64,000 bases of DNA from NCBI RefSeq assembly GCF_003858645.1, contig NZ_RQJP01000001.1, forward strand, positions 930,001 to 994,000, read 5' to 3'. This stretch comes from Larkinella knui. Lineage in GTDB: Bacteria; Bacteroidota; Bacteroidia; Cytophagales; Spirosomataceae. A model generated the notes under the pieces. It worked only from the letters and a program-made list of their open reading frames with translations. It was not told the DNA's origin and ran no database searches. Position 1 is the stretch's first letter. Each line of letters opens with the position of its first letter. The translations under genes and the position numbers were made by a program. Positions 32,528 through 41,787 of the stretch are shown piece by piece.

Positions 32528-35434
32528 TTAATTTGCGTTGCCTGCTTCGCGCAGCAGTTCGACCCAGCCTTTAATGATTTCGGCGGGTGCTGAACAGTTC
32601 ACCCGTTTGAATTTGACGGTTACCTGATACAGATAAACGCCCCCCGGAACGTCTTTTCCCTGGCTGTTTTTGCCATTCCACTTCAATGAAAGGTCGCTGC
32701 TCTGGTAGACTTTCGCGCCCCAGCGATTCACCACCGTCAACTCGGCCGACTCCACAAAGCGGGGGCACTGCATGGGCTGAAACACATCATTCTTACCATC
32801 GCCGTTGGGCGTAAACACGTTCGGCAGCATCAAATACGGGCAATTGTCTTTGCATACCCGGTTCGAGGGGGCACTCTCCACTCCGCTGCGGCTCACCGCC
32901 GTCACCTGATAACAGCCCGCAAACGAGCTCAGATTCTCGTGCCGGAACGTCAGGGTGGGGGCATTCACCGACGTCAGCAACACGGGGTCCTGCCCTTCGC
33001 AGGGCGTGTAATAAATGTTGTACTTGACAATGTTGCGATCACAATTTCCCGTTGCCGGGTTTTGCCACGTCAGATTGTTGGCAAACGTGGTCTGGTTGCA
33101 GAAGGCCTCCGGCGTCAAAGCCGCACAATTGAGCGTGTCGACGGCCAGTTGGGGCGGACACGGTTTGACCGTATCGATGGGCATGGCACAGACCCCCTGC
33201 GAGAAGTTGTTGAGCAGTATCGTCGTCAGCGGAGCCGAATACCGCCCCACCGTTTCGACCCGGTAACAGTAATTGCTATCCACCGACATGCTCACCGGCT
33301 GCACCCCATCGGCGGCATACGTATCGGCCCCCTGATCGGTGTAGACGTAGCTGGCCGCGGTGGTCACCGGAACCACCGCCACCAGGTTGAAGGGGCCATT
33401 GGGACCGGTTTTACTGCGATAAACGCGGTGTTGCTGGTTGTCATTGCTCCAGGGCACATTGGCTTCCCATTTGAGTTGAACCCGCTTGACGCCACCGGTG
33501 GCCGTCAGCCGGACCGAGCTGGCGTTGTCGGTCACATCCAGTCGCTGGAGCTGTCCCGTCCCCGGTTCGGTGAAATAGAACTCGATGCGGTAGCGGTAAG
33601 CATTGGCTACGGTATTGAGACCGCGATCGGTGTAAACCGTATCGGCCACCGTGGGTTGGAGGGTGGTCGTGATGGCGGCAATCTGGGTAAAGTTGGTGCC
33701 GGTCAACCCCGTAGCCCGGAACAGGCGGTACTGGAACGGTCCGGTGCCATCGTTGGGGTTGATGCCGGGCGGGCGGGTCCAGCGGACGGTAATGACGCCC
33801 CGGGTCTCGAAGGTGCTGTCGACGGTGACGTGGGTAATGAGGGGCACCTGCTGGGGTAAGTTCACGCAGACCTGCTCGGAAACCACACTCTGGCCGTTGT
33901 TGGGACGGGGCAGCATGACCACAATCCGGTAGCTGTATTGCACCCCCCGTTTGAGTCCCTGGTTGTTGTTGTTGTCGGTAAACGTAGTCTGGCCAATACC
34001 GACCCGGCCTACTTCCACATAACCGGTTGAAGGAGCCAGTCCGGGATTGGTGCAAGGGTCCAGAGCGACATTCGAACAGCCTTCTTTGCGATAAATCACC
34101 ATTTGAGAGCCTTCCGGCAACGACGACACCCCGCAGGCATAAGCAGTCCAGTTGAGGATGATGGCGCGTCCGGCGGCATCGGCGGCCGGGCGGGCGGTCA
34201 GTCCCTGGGGTTTGGGCGCGTAAATCTTGATGCGGAAGGATTCGAGCGTGGCCAACTGGGTTTGGCCGCTTCCTCTGGGCAAATCGACCACCCGGAAGAT
34301 GACATCGTAGGGTTCGGCGCGGACGTGAGCACAATTCGTCTGCCAGCGGAAGGTCCCCGTAGCGGGCGTATTTTGCGCCGTAGTGGGTGAAAACGTAGCA
34401 AATTCGGGCGAAATAATGTTGAGCCGGGTCTTCCCATCCGCAGCCAGGTACGGCCGGCCGTCGGGCCCAACGTTGAAGGGGCCGCCATAAGCCGATAATT
34501 CGACCCGGTTTCCATCGGGATCGGTAGCGGTAATATTCCGTTGAATGAGCGTACCCGCTTCGACACAAATATCGTCGGGAACCTGAATAGCGGGACGTTT
34601 ATTAGGCGACGCCGTAACGATGATCTGCATATCGCGGATGATCTCCCCGATTTTGACCCCGTCGCGCCACTCTTCCACAATAAAAGCAATGTTGTACTGG
34701 CCCTGTTCAGCAGGCGCATCCCAGCAAACGTCACCGGTTATAGCATTGACGGTCAGGGTAGCCGGACCGGTTCCGGCTTCGTTTATTCGATTGACACCAA
34801 TGAGCGTGGGATCGGAGTAGCCCGATACCGACTTTAAGGTACAGTTGCCCTGTTCGTCGTTCAGTTTTCCGGAAGGGACATATAGCCGGTAGGCCAGACT
34901 GTCGCCGTCGGCATCATAAGCCGCCGGATTGTGACACCATTTCTGACCAACCCGCGCGGAATCCAGAGGAGGATTCAACAAGACCGGGGTACTGTTCAGC
35001 CCAAGGGCGGCATTGACAACAATGGTGGTCTGGAGCTGAAAACTGGTTTGAATGGAAGTCGGAATATTGCGGACGTTTTCGTTCCGGTTGGTAATCGTAC
35101 AGGTAATGCGGTAGGTACCAGGCCCCGGATAGGTAAACGTAGCGACGTATGTATTGGCCGTTGTGGCCCGATTGATTACAATGCGACTGGCTCGTTTCAC
35201 GGCTACGGCTGGCCCAATACCGAAGCAAAAATAAGATGGATCCTGCTGGTCACTAGCCGTTCGCCCCCCGATTTCATCGTGGTAGGTGGTCATGGTGACC
35301 TCATAAGTCAGGGATGTACTGGAAATACGACGGGTGGTAATTTCGCCGGCCCGCAAGTGAGTTGCCTGCGTTTCTGTAATTGCAAGCAATCCAAGAAACA
35401 AAGCCCACCATAACGTGAGGAAATATGTTTTCAT
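32528..35434 (-). CDS. Large secreted protein with gliding-motility-associated C-terminal domain (T9SS cargo)
   Basis: From ATG at 35434 the product has 968 residues: a signal peptide (MKTYFLTLWWALFLGLLAI), PKD/cadherin-like strand repeats with a DADGDSLAYRLY calcium-type motif, fibronectin III-like repeats (about 410-830), and the C-terminal domain PNVFTPNGDGKNDVFQP to KWNGKNSQGKDVPGGVYLYQ. That C-terminal domain directs export by the type IX system (type B sorting) to the cell surface. It may act in adhesion or gliding. It lies in its own unit, with no T9SS machinery gene in the window. Confidence 0.9.
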   Translation of the reverse strand: MKTYFLTLWWALFLGLLAITETQATHLRAGEITTRRISSTSLTYEVTMTTYHDEIGGRTASDQQDPSYFCFGIGPAVAVKRASRIVINRATTANTYVATFTYPGPGTYRITCTITNRNENVRNIPTSIQTSFQLQTTIVVNAALGLNSTPVLLNPPLDSARVGQKWCHNPAAYDADGDSLAYRLYVPSGKLNDEQGNCTLKSVSGYSDPTLIGVNRINEAGTGPATLTVNAITGDVCWDAPAEQGQYNIAFIVEEWRDGVKIGEIIRDMQIIVTASPNKRPAIQVPDDICVEAGTLIQRNITATDPDGNRVELSAYGGPFNVGPDGRPYLAADGKTRLNIISPEFATFSPTTAQNTPATGTFRWQTNCAHVRAEPYDVIFRVVDLPRGSGQTQLATLESFRIKIYAPKPQGLTARPAADAAGRAIILNWTAYACGVSSLPEGSQMVIYRKEGCSNVALDPCTNPGLAPSTGYVEVGRVGIGQTTFTDNNNNQGLKRGVQYSYRIVVMLPRPNNGQSVVSEQVCVNLPQQVPLITHVTVDSTFETRGVITVRWTRPPGINPNDGTGPFQYRLFRATGLTGTNFTQIAAITTTLQPTVADTVYTDRGLNTVANAYRYRIEFYFTEPGTGQLQRLDVTDNASSVRLTATGGVKRVQLKWEANVPWSNDNQQHRVYRSKTGPNGPFNLVAVVPVTTAASYVYTDQGADTYAADGVQPVSMSVDSNYCYRVETVGRYSAPLTTILLNNFSQGVCAMPIDTVKPCPPQLAVDTLNCAALTPEAFCNQTTFANNLTWQNPATGNCDRNIVKYNIYYTPCEGQDPVLLTSVNAPTLTFRHENLSSFAGCYQVTAVSRSGVESAPSNRVCKDNCPYLMLPNVFTPNGDGKNDVFQPMQCPRFVESAELTVVNRWGAKVYQSSDLSLKWNGKNSQGKDVPGGVYLYQVTVKFKRVNCSAPAEIIKGWVELLREAGNAN

Positions 35435-35649
35435 AACCAATAAATTTCTATACCTACAAGAACGTACAATTGCCTGGGTTGTGTATACGGTTTGGAGCCA
35501 TTGGGGACAATTATAACAATAAAGTTTGGGAGTTGAAGGGTTTAAATGCCCCTCTTTACCCAGTTTTTATGCTGCCAGGAAACCTAATTATGAATGCGTC
35601 ACCTACCGAAAGCTCCATTCAGAGAATTTAAGGGCGAATTCTGCCCGGC

Positions 35650-36636
35650 CTAAATTTTATAAAATCCCTTTTGATTGAAGAGGGTTTTCCAGAAGAAACG
35701 CAGGAAAATGCCAACCTGACGGGCAAATTCCCGCTGGTTTTCCAAGCCCGAAAAAGGGTTCCGAAAGTTGAGCAGATTGACGCCGATTTTCCAGCCGAAG
35801 ATCACGGGTAACAACGTCAAGTAGTGCAGGATCAGGATTAAATAAGCTCCCACGCCGTATTGTTTCCGAACCCACAACAAATTGGAAACGTGCATTTGCG
35901 GTTTAAACCGGTTGATATGCGTGACTTTCCGTTCCTGGTAGTCGGTGCTGCTGCCGTATTCCAAATGAATGTAAAAAGCATCGCGCAAGAGCAGCATTTT
36001 ACCCTGTTTGCCCAGCCGCCAGCACCATTCCACATCTTCGGCATACATAAAGAAATTTTCGTCCAGCCCACCGGCTTTCCGAACCGTTTCCCGGCGGGTC
36101 ATAATGAAGGAGCCAATGAGCCAGTCTACTTCGTTCGGGTCGGAATAGTGGTTGTCGGGCAGCAGGCGGTGAAGCAGGTGTTTGAAAAAACCGGACGTGG
36201 GCACGATGTAAAAATACCGGCGCAGTTGAGAAAAACCGTCGTAGGCTTCAGTGTGCACTTTGCCTTCGCGCGTTATCTGCATCGGCCCAACGGCGGCCAC
36301 TTCGGGGCGGCTGTCCAGCACGCTGGCGCATCGTTTAAATACATTGTCGATGAGCAGCGTATCCGAATTCAGCAGCAGGATCAGGCGGCCTTTGGCTTCG
36401 GCAATGCCGCGGTTGTTGGCGCGTGCAAAACCGGAATTGTAGCCCATTTCAATCCACCGTGTGCTTGGAAAAGCGGTTAAAACCACCGCCTGACCCGTTG
36501 GATCAGGATCGTTGTTGACCACCAAAACCTCATACGTCAAACCGGACGTGTGTTCTTCGACCGAACGAAGGCAATCGACAATGAGGTGCGGAGTTTTGTA
36601 ATTAACGAGAATGATGGAGAGATCGGGCGCTTGCAT
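35650..36636 (-). CDS. Family 2 glycosyltransferase
   Basis: The 328-residue product has the GT2 fold: SIILVNYKTPHLIVDCLRSV opening, DxD-like NSDTLL (about 93) and MYAEDVEWCWRLGKQG. The C-terminal part has a membrane-associated stretch (YLILILHYLTLLPVIFGW). It resembles rhamnosyltransferases, which add sugars to a lipid-linked chain. It points away from the glycan operon across a large AT-rich gap but may feed the same polymer. An exact TAACTTTG element lies just upstream of its ATG. Confidence 0.9.
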   Translation of the reverse strand: MQAPDLSIILVNYKTPHLIVDCLRSVEEHTSGLTYEVLVVNNDPDPTGQAVVLTAFPSTRWIEMGYNSGFARANNRGIAEAKGRLILLLNSDTLLIDNVFKRCASVLDSRPEVAAVGPMQITREGKVHTEAYDGFSQLRRYFYIVPTSGFFKHLLHRLLPDNHYSDPNEVDWLIGSFIMTRRETVRKAGGLDENFFMYAEDVEWCWRLGKQGKMLLLRDAFYIHLEYGSSTDYQERKVTHINRFKPQMHVSNLLWVRKQYGVGAYLILILHYLTLLPVIFGWKIGVNLLNFRNPFSGLENQREFARQVGIFLRFFWKTLFNQKGFYKI

Positions 36637-37485
36637 ACTGGATGCAAAGTTACGTATTAAATCGAGTCATAACACAGCTCCATCCCGGATGCCTCCAATT
36701 GTTTTTGCAGATTGGGAACGTTCCCTTTTTAAAGAGAACTAGGTGAAATAGTTATACGCATCTGAAGTCGGTTTTTAATTTTAACAATAGCAACTCATAA
36801 TGAAATCCGAATCGTAGTTTTTAGCAGTAGTATTTAATTGAAAGTATAAAAAAAATATAAATTATTTTTTGTCTGTTAAATGAAAGGGTTATCAGACGCG
36901 ATTGTGAAAAGCATTTCGTTATGTACAAAAAAATGTAACCGTTAAACATATATTGGATACATATACGTTTAGTACAATTCATAGATTGTTTTGTGTTAAT
37001 TGATATCTGAGTATTATCTGTAAAATTTTAATCTGCCCAATGAGTATGTTTTATAGTAAACAAAATCATATGATTTTTTTTGTACTCTGTCTGATAAAGC
37101 GATAGGGTCCGCTCAGATGGCTTATTGCCGAATAAAATTCTATTTTATTTTAAAATTCATGTATTAACTTTGGATTGTTGCCCTGATTGAGATAGGGTGC
37201 CAATAGTTAATTTTTACTATTTTTTCACTACTAAATTCGATACAACTAGTACTTACTACCCAGTAAATATTAAAATTGAGTAGTATTACTTATTTTTTCT
37301 GCAGCTTTATTGTTACGTGTAATCAGTTTTTAAGATTCCCATATAGTACTAAATCTCTATTGATCAGGAAATTATTTGTCATTTCGAACTAGGCAGGCTT
37401 TGCGCTTTTCTAGCATCGGATTGGATTTATTTTTACTAGTTTATTTATATACATTCTCTGCCTTCCTCTTTAATAATAGGTTATT
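36637..37485. other. Long AT-rich gene-free interval before the glycan operon
   Basis: 849 bases, clearly AT-richer than both sides, with no recognisable gene. It holds two exact TAnnTTTG elements: CAAAGTTA at 36645-36652 (leftward, for the GT2 gene) and TAACTTTG at 37165-37172 (rightward). The second would give a leader of about 300 bases for the operon. No riboswitch pattern was recognised. Confidence 0.6.
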
Positions 37486-38145
37486 ATGGTAACTTATACT
37501 GATCTTGAAATCATTGAAAATGATCGTATAATCTCTCCTTCCGGCGGTGTTTTTGTGAGTGCTTCAAAGCGGATATTCGATCTGGTTTTTGCATTTCTTA
37601 TCACATTACTCGTCTTGTTTTGGATGGTTCCGCTGATTGGCGCTGCTATTAAATTAACGTCACCCGGCCCGGTTTTTTTTGTGCAAATGCGTACGGGACG
37701 GCATGGAAGAACCTTTCGGTGTTTCAAATTCAGGACAATGGTGCATAGCCGTACGGTGCCATTCAAACAGGTCACCCGAAATGATCCTGGCATTACGTCC
37801 GTCGGCCGATTTCTCCGTAAGAACAATTTGGATGAGATGCCGCAATTTTTGAATGTTTTACTGGGCGATATGAGTCTGGTTGGTCCCCGACCCCATGCTG
37901 TTGATCACGACAAGACCTATTGGACGGCTATTCCACGGTATCCGAGTCGCTATGCGGTCCGGCCGGGAATCACGGGGCTGGCCCAGGTTCGCGGAGCCAG
38001 AGGACTAACCGAGACGCCCAAAAAAATGGAGCGCAGGTTACGTTATGACCTGCATTATATTAAAAAATGTTCCTTTTTTTTTGATATGCTCATCTGCTGG
38101 TGGACTATTAAAACGATGTTTCAGGGCGATGAAAATGCCTGGTGA
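37486..38145 (+). CDS. Initiating sugar transferase (undecaprenyl-phosphate sugar phosphotransferase)
   Basis: The 219-residue product has one membrane helix (about 28-52) and the catalytic domain of the WbaP/WcaJ type: GPVFFVQMRTGRHGRTF, FKFRTMV, NLDEMPQFLNVLLGDMS and LVGPRP. It transfers a sugar 1-phosphate from a nucleotide sugar to undecaprenyl phosphate on the cytoplasmic face. It lacks the long N-terminal membrane part of WbaP, as is common in the short PglC-like branch. It is the first gene of the glycan operon. Confidence 0.93.
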   Translation: MVTYTDLEIIENDRIISPSGGVFVSASKRIFDLVFAFLITLLVLFWMVPLIGAAIKLTSPGPVFFVQMRTGRHGRTFRCFKFRTMVHSRTVPFKQVTRNDPGITSVGRFLRKNNLDEMPQFLNVLLGDMSLVGPRPHAVDHDKTYWTAIPRYPSRYAVRPGITGLAQVRGARGLTETPKKMERRLRYDLHYIKKCSFFFDMLICWWTIKTMFQGDENAW

Positions 38146-38242
38146 TGCCGCAGAGAAGGCACCGTTGTCGCTCGAATAGTCGGTTATTTTGAGATAGATC
38201 AGGTTTAGCAAAGCAAGTAGCGAAAGAGACAGTGTCGTCAAA

Positions 38243-40552
38243 TTGTATAATAGCATGGTATCGAATCAATTCTATTATGAACCGTCACCATCGAGGAAAC
38301 TTGAGAGCCCTAATTTGAGCTCTATTTTTCTTCGATACAAGCACTATTGGAAGTGGTTTATCGGATCGGTTACCCTAATGGGTGCTCTCTCCGTTGCTTA
38401 TGCTCTAAAATTGTCGCCGGTATACAGCATCCAGGCCAGCTTGATGATTAATGATGAAAAGAAGGGGAGCTTTGAAGAGAAAGTGCTGAAAGAACAGCAG
38501 ATTTTCATCCCGAAAAAAGTTGTTGAAAACGAAACCGAGGTGCTGAAATCCACCATGCTGATGACTAAAGTGGTGGAACGGCTGAATCTGAATGTCTTTT
38601 ACTCACGCCCGGGGACTTTCCGAAACCAGCAACTTTACGAAGACTCGCCCATTATTCTTCAGGTGCTGAAACCGAACGAATCCCTTTACACGACCGCCCT
38701 TTCCATCCAGTTTGTCGATTCCCAAACCGTTCTCATCAACCAAAAACCGTATCCGGTCAATCAGGTCATCACGACGCCCTTTGGTCAGTTGCGGCTGGCC
38801 ACCCGACAGCCCATTAGCCCGAAAGTTGACCCAGTGGAAGTGCAGGTGATGCCCGTTTCAAAGGTCGTTAGTTCCTACCTGAAAAGTCTGAAAGTGGAGC
38901 CGACCAGTAAGACCTCAACCGTTCTGTTGTTATCAATCGAAGAAACTATTCCCCAAAAAGGGATGGCGCTGCTGACCCAGTTGATTGAAGAATACAACCG
39001 GGCGGCTATTGAAGAAAAAAACCGCATGGCGATCAACACGCTTAAATTCATCGAATCGCGGCTTTCATTGATTGGAAATGATCTGGCTGCGATTGAAAAA
39101 GAGGTAGAATCGTATAAATCAGCGGAAGGAATTACCGATTTGAGTTCACAGGCGGGCACCCTGCTGCAAACCGTCAAAGAGAACGATGCGCAGTTGAATC
39201 AGGTCATGATTCAGTTGCGGGCGCTGGAAAATATGGAGGATTACATTGAGAACAAAGCCGGTGATTTGGGAACAGCCCCCAACACGCTGGGCCTCAATGA
39301 TCCGGTATTGCTTCAGATGGTTACCAAGCTCAGCGACCTGGAATTGCAACGCCGAAATCTGGCATCGACCATGAACGAATTGAATCCGCTGGTGCAGTCG
39401 CTTGACGATCAGATTCGTTCGGTCAAAAGCAATATTCGGGAGAATATTCAAACCTTGCGGCAGACGCTCACCGGCACCCAGCGCGAATTGCAAGCCGTTA
39501 GTCAACACAACGAAGGGCTGATCCGGCGGGTGCCGAAAAAAGACCGTGTGCTTCTGAACATCACCCGTCAGCAAAAAATCAAGAATGATCTGTATACCTA
39601 TCTGCTTCAGAAGCGCGAAGAAGCGGCTTTATCGTATGCTTCTACGGTTTCCGACAGCCGGGTGGTCGATAAGCCCTATCATAGCGGTATACCGGTAAAA
39701 CCCCGCAAAAGCTACCTGGTTTTGCTGGGCGTATTACTCGGTTTTTTGTTACCCATTGGCGTAATCTTCACCCGAGATTTGATCAACGGGCGGATCCTGC
39801 GTCGCTCGGATGTCGAACAGGCCACGCAGGTTCCTATTCTGGCCGAGCTGGTTCAAAACCCTGGTAATCCGTCCGTTGGCCTGCTTCCCCAAAGCCGCTC
39901 GTTGATTGATGAGCAAATCCGGATGCTTCGCACCCGGGTTCAGTTTCTGAGAAATGAAACCCAAACGCCGGTTATTTTAATTACATCCAGTGTCAGTGGC
40001 GAAGGCAAATCCTTTGTCTCCGCCAATCTGGGAGCCAGTCTGGCAATGGCCGATCACCCCACCCTGGTGCTGGAAATGGATCTACGCAATCCACAGATTC
40101 ATCCGGCTCTGGGGGTAGACAATTCGATCGGTATCACAGAATACCTGCAAGGGCAGGCTACGCTGGATTCTATCCTTCGGGAAGTCCCGGGTCAGAAGAA
40201 TTACTGGATCATCACGAGTGGCCAGCTGCCGACTCACCCGGCCGAACTGCTTGGCAGTCCGCGTCTGCCGGCGTTAATCGACGAATTACGTTCCCGGTTT
40301 TCGTACGTCCTGATCGACTCGTCACCGGTCAGTCTGGTGACCGATGCGCAGTTGATTGCCGCTCATGTCGATGCGACCCTGTTTATTGTCCGCTGCGATG
40401 TAACGCCCAAAAAATCACTCAAAACCCTGGAATCGCTCTATCAGGAACAACGGTTTCAGCGGTTGAATGTAGTTCTCAATGGTGTCAATGAGCAAAAGCC
40501 GTACTACCACCAGTACGCAACCACCAGTTTGAAGCGGAGCCAGCCAACCTAG
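38243..40552 (+). CDS. wzc: Wzc-type chain-length regulator fused to a BY tyrosine kinase
   Basis: The 769-residue product has a Wzz domain with two membrane helices (near 37-55 and 490-507) framing a coiled periplasmic part, then the kinase domain (about 545-760): Walker A SVSGEGKSF, Walker A' LEMDLRNP and Walker B VLIDSSP. The C-terminus has a short tyrosine cluster (KPYYHQYA), fewer than most Wzc proteins. It sets polymer length and switches activity by phosphorylation. No separate phosphatase or Wza gene is nearby. Confidence 0.92.
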   Translation: MYNSMVSNQFYYEPSPSRKLESPNLSSIFLRYKHYWKWFIGSVTLMGALSVAYALKLSPVYSIQASLMINDEKKGSFEEKVLKEQQIFIPKKVVENETEVLKSTMLMTKVVERLNLNVFYSRPGTFRNQQLYEDSPIILQVLKPNESLYTTALSIQFVDSQTVLINQKPYPVNQVITTPFGQLRLATRQPISPKVDPVEVQVMPVSKVVSSYLKSLKVEPTSKTSTVLLLSIEETIPQKGMALLTQLIEEYNRAAIEEKNRMAINTLKFIESRLSLIGNDLAAIEKEVESYKSAEGITDLSSQAGTLLQTVKENDAQLNQVMIQLRALENMEDYIENKAGDLGTAPNTLGLNDPVLLQMVTKLSDLELQRRNLASTMNELNPLVQSLDDQIRSVKSNIRENIQTLRQTLTGTQRELQAVSQHNEGLIRRVPKKDRVLLNITRQQKIKNDLYTYLLQKREEAALSYASTVSDSRVVDKPYHSGIPVKPRKSYLVLLGVLLGFLLPIGVIFTRDLINGRILRRSDVEQATQVPILAELVQNPGNPSVGLLPQSRSLIDEQIRMLRTRVQFLRNETQTPVILITSSVSGEGKSFVSANLGASLAMADHPTLVLEMDLRNPQIHPALGVDNSIGITEYLQGQATLDSILREVPGQKNYWIITSGQLPTHPAELLGSPRLPALIDELRSRFSYVLIDSSPVSLVTDAQLIAAHVDATLFIVRCDVTPKKSLKTLESLYQEQRFQRLNVVLNGVNEQKPYYHQYATTSLKRSQPT

Positions 40553-40604
40553 CCCCATGATCCGGTAATTCCTTTTCCTTTTTTTCTACCTCATTTATCA
40601 CGCG

Positions 40605-41534
40605 ATGTTCAACTCCGTTGACATACCGGTTCTTTTGTTGCTTTTCAATCGGCCGCAGTACGCTTCTGAAGTCCTTTCGGTATTGGAAACGGTCAAGCCT
40701 TCCCGTATTTACGTGGCCGTCGATGGTCCCCGGGCCGGACACCCGACGGATGCGGAAAACGTTGAAAAGTGCCTTGCACTCCTGAACCGGATCGATTGGC
40801 CCTGCCGCGTTGGCATTCTGAAGCGGGATCAGAATCTGGGTTGTGGGCGGGCCGTCAGTGAGGGAATAGCCTGGTTTTTTGAGTACGAACCGATGGGCAT
40901 CATCCTGGAAGACGACTGTGTGCCGACGCCCGCCTTTTTCAGTTTCTGTGCGGAAATGTTGCTCCGCTATCAGGACGACGAGCGGGTTATGCACATTTCC
41001 GGAACGCGCTGGAACGAAGAATTTCCCATTGAGTCGTCGTATTTCTTTACCGCAATCGGACACATCTGGGGGTGGGCCACCTGGCGACGCGCCTGGCAGC
41101 ATTATGATTACCAGATGTCGACCTGGCCGTTGGAGAAAAATACCGATCTGATCACCAAAGTCTTGCCCGCTCACCGGCATGTTCACTATTGGGAAAGCAA
41201 TTTCGATACGGTTTATCATCAAACGCAGAAACACACCTGGGACTACCAGTGGCAATATGCCCTATTCCGGAACGGTGGCCTTTCGATTACACCCCGGAAA
41301 AATCTGATTCAAAATATTGGCGCTGAAGGCGTGCATGACAGCCGGTCCGATGAATTCCGGCATCGACGGAAGGCTCACGCGGATTTTCAAATAAAGGACG
41401 CTCATAGAGAACCCGTTCGGCACCCGAATTTCGACGCCTACAACATGGATCATTATTTCCTGCGCAAAGATCCCCTCTGGATTCGGTTGAAGCGGAGGGT
41501 ACAAAAACTATCCGAAATTCTGACTGTGGCCTGA
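40605..41534 (+). CDS. GnT-I-like glycosyltransferase (first copy)
   Basis: The 309-residue product opens VDIPVLLLLFNRPQYASEVL and carries the EDD metal-binding motif in IILEDDCVPTPAFF, followed by HIWGWATWRRAWQHYD. That order resembles the fold of N-acetylglucosaminyltransferase I and of HlpA-like proteins. It would add a sugar to the growing chain. A second copy lies at 49270-50169 with the same motifs (VVEDDIVTTP, AWGWGIWADRWQEID), so the pair looks like an old duplication. Confidence 0.8.
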   Translation: MFNSVDIPVLLLLFNRPQYASEVLSVLETVKPSRIYVAVDGPRAGHPTDAENVEKCLALLNRIDWPCRVGILKRDQNLGCGRAVSEGIAWFFEYEPMGIILEDDCVPTPAFFSFCAEMLLRYQDDERVMHISGTRWNEEFPIESSYFFTAIGHIWGWATWRRAWQHYDYQMSTWPLEKNTDLITKVLPAHRHVHYWESNFDTVYHQTQKHTWDYQWQYALFRNGGLSITPRKNLIQNIGAEGVHDSRSDEFRHRRKAHADFQIKDAHREPVRHPNFDAYNMDHYFLRKDPLWIRLKRRVQKLSEILTVA

Positions 41535-41574
41535 GGCCGCAAATCCATCACGACACCCTATTCAAATTCAGTTA

Positions 41575-41787
41575 ATGACCAAATCCATTGTAGAAAAGCT
41601 TAAAAAGACGGCGTGGTACCTGGGGGTTCCGGCCGTGAACTTTGCCCTATCTACGATAACGCTTCCGGTCTTATCGATCTTCAAAATTCATCCACCCGGG
41701 GTTTATGGCTGTGTTCTGAGTACTTCCGCCGGGTTATATAAACGGAAGCACGTGACGGCTCCCGCTTTTAACCTTCAAACCGTATGA
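41575..41787 (+). pseudogene. Short ORF resembling the first helix of a Wzx flippase (possible remnant)
   Basis: The 70-residue frame has LKKTAWYLGVPAVNFALSTI followed by TLPVLSIFKIHPPGVYG, which has the pattern of the first membrane helix and GPxxYG turn of Wzx-type flippases. The rest (CVLSTSAGLYKRKHVTAPAF) does not continue as a flippase. Its stop overlaps the next ATG by 4 bases. A deleted flippase that kept its start and end is one reading; an unrelated small membrane protein is another. Confidence 0.35.

Noticed and set aside
32939-34837. Long open frames opposite the large T9SS gene (up to 375 codons)
   Set aside because: They lie antisense to a gene with clear domains and their products are Arg/His/Gly-rich without recognisable motifs, as expected from the complement of a GC-rich repeat protein.
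36637-37485. Possible CRISPR leader or array
   Set aside because: There are no regularly spaced repeats; the region is simply AT-rich.
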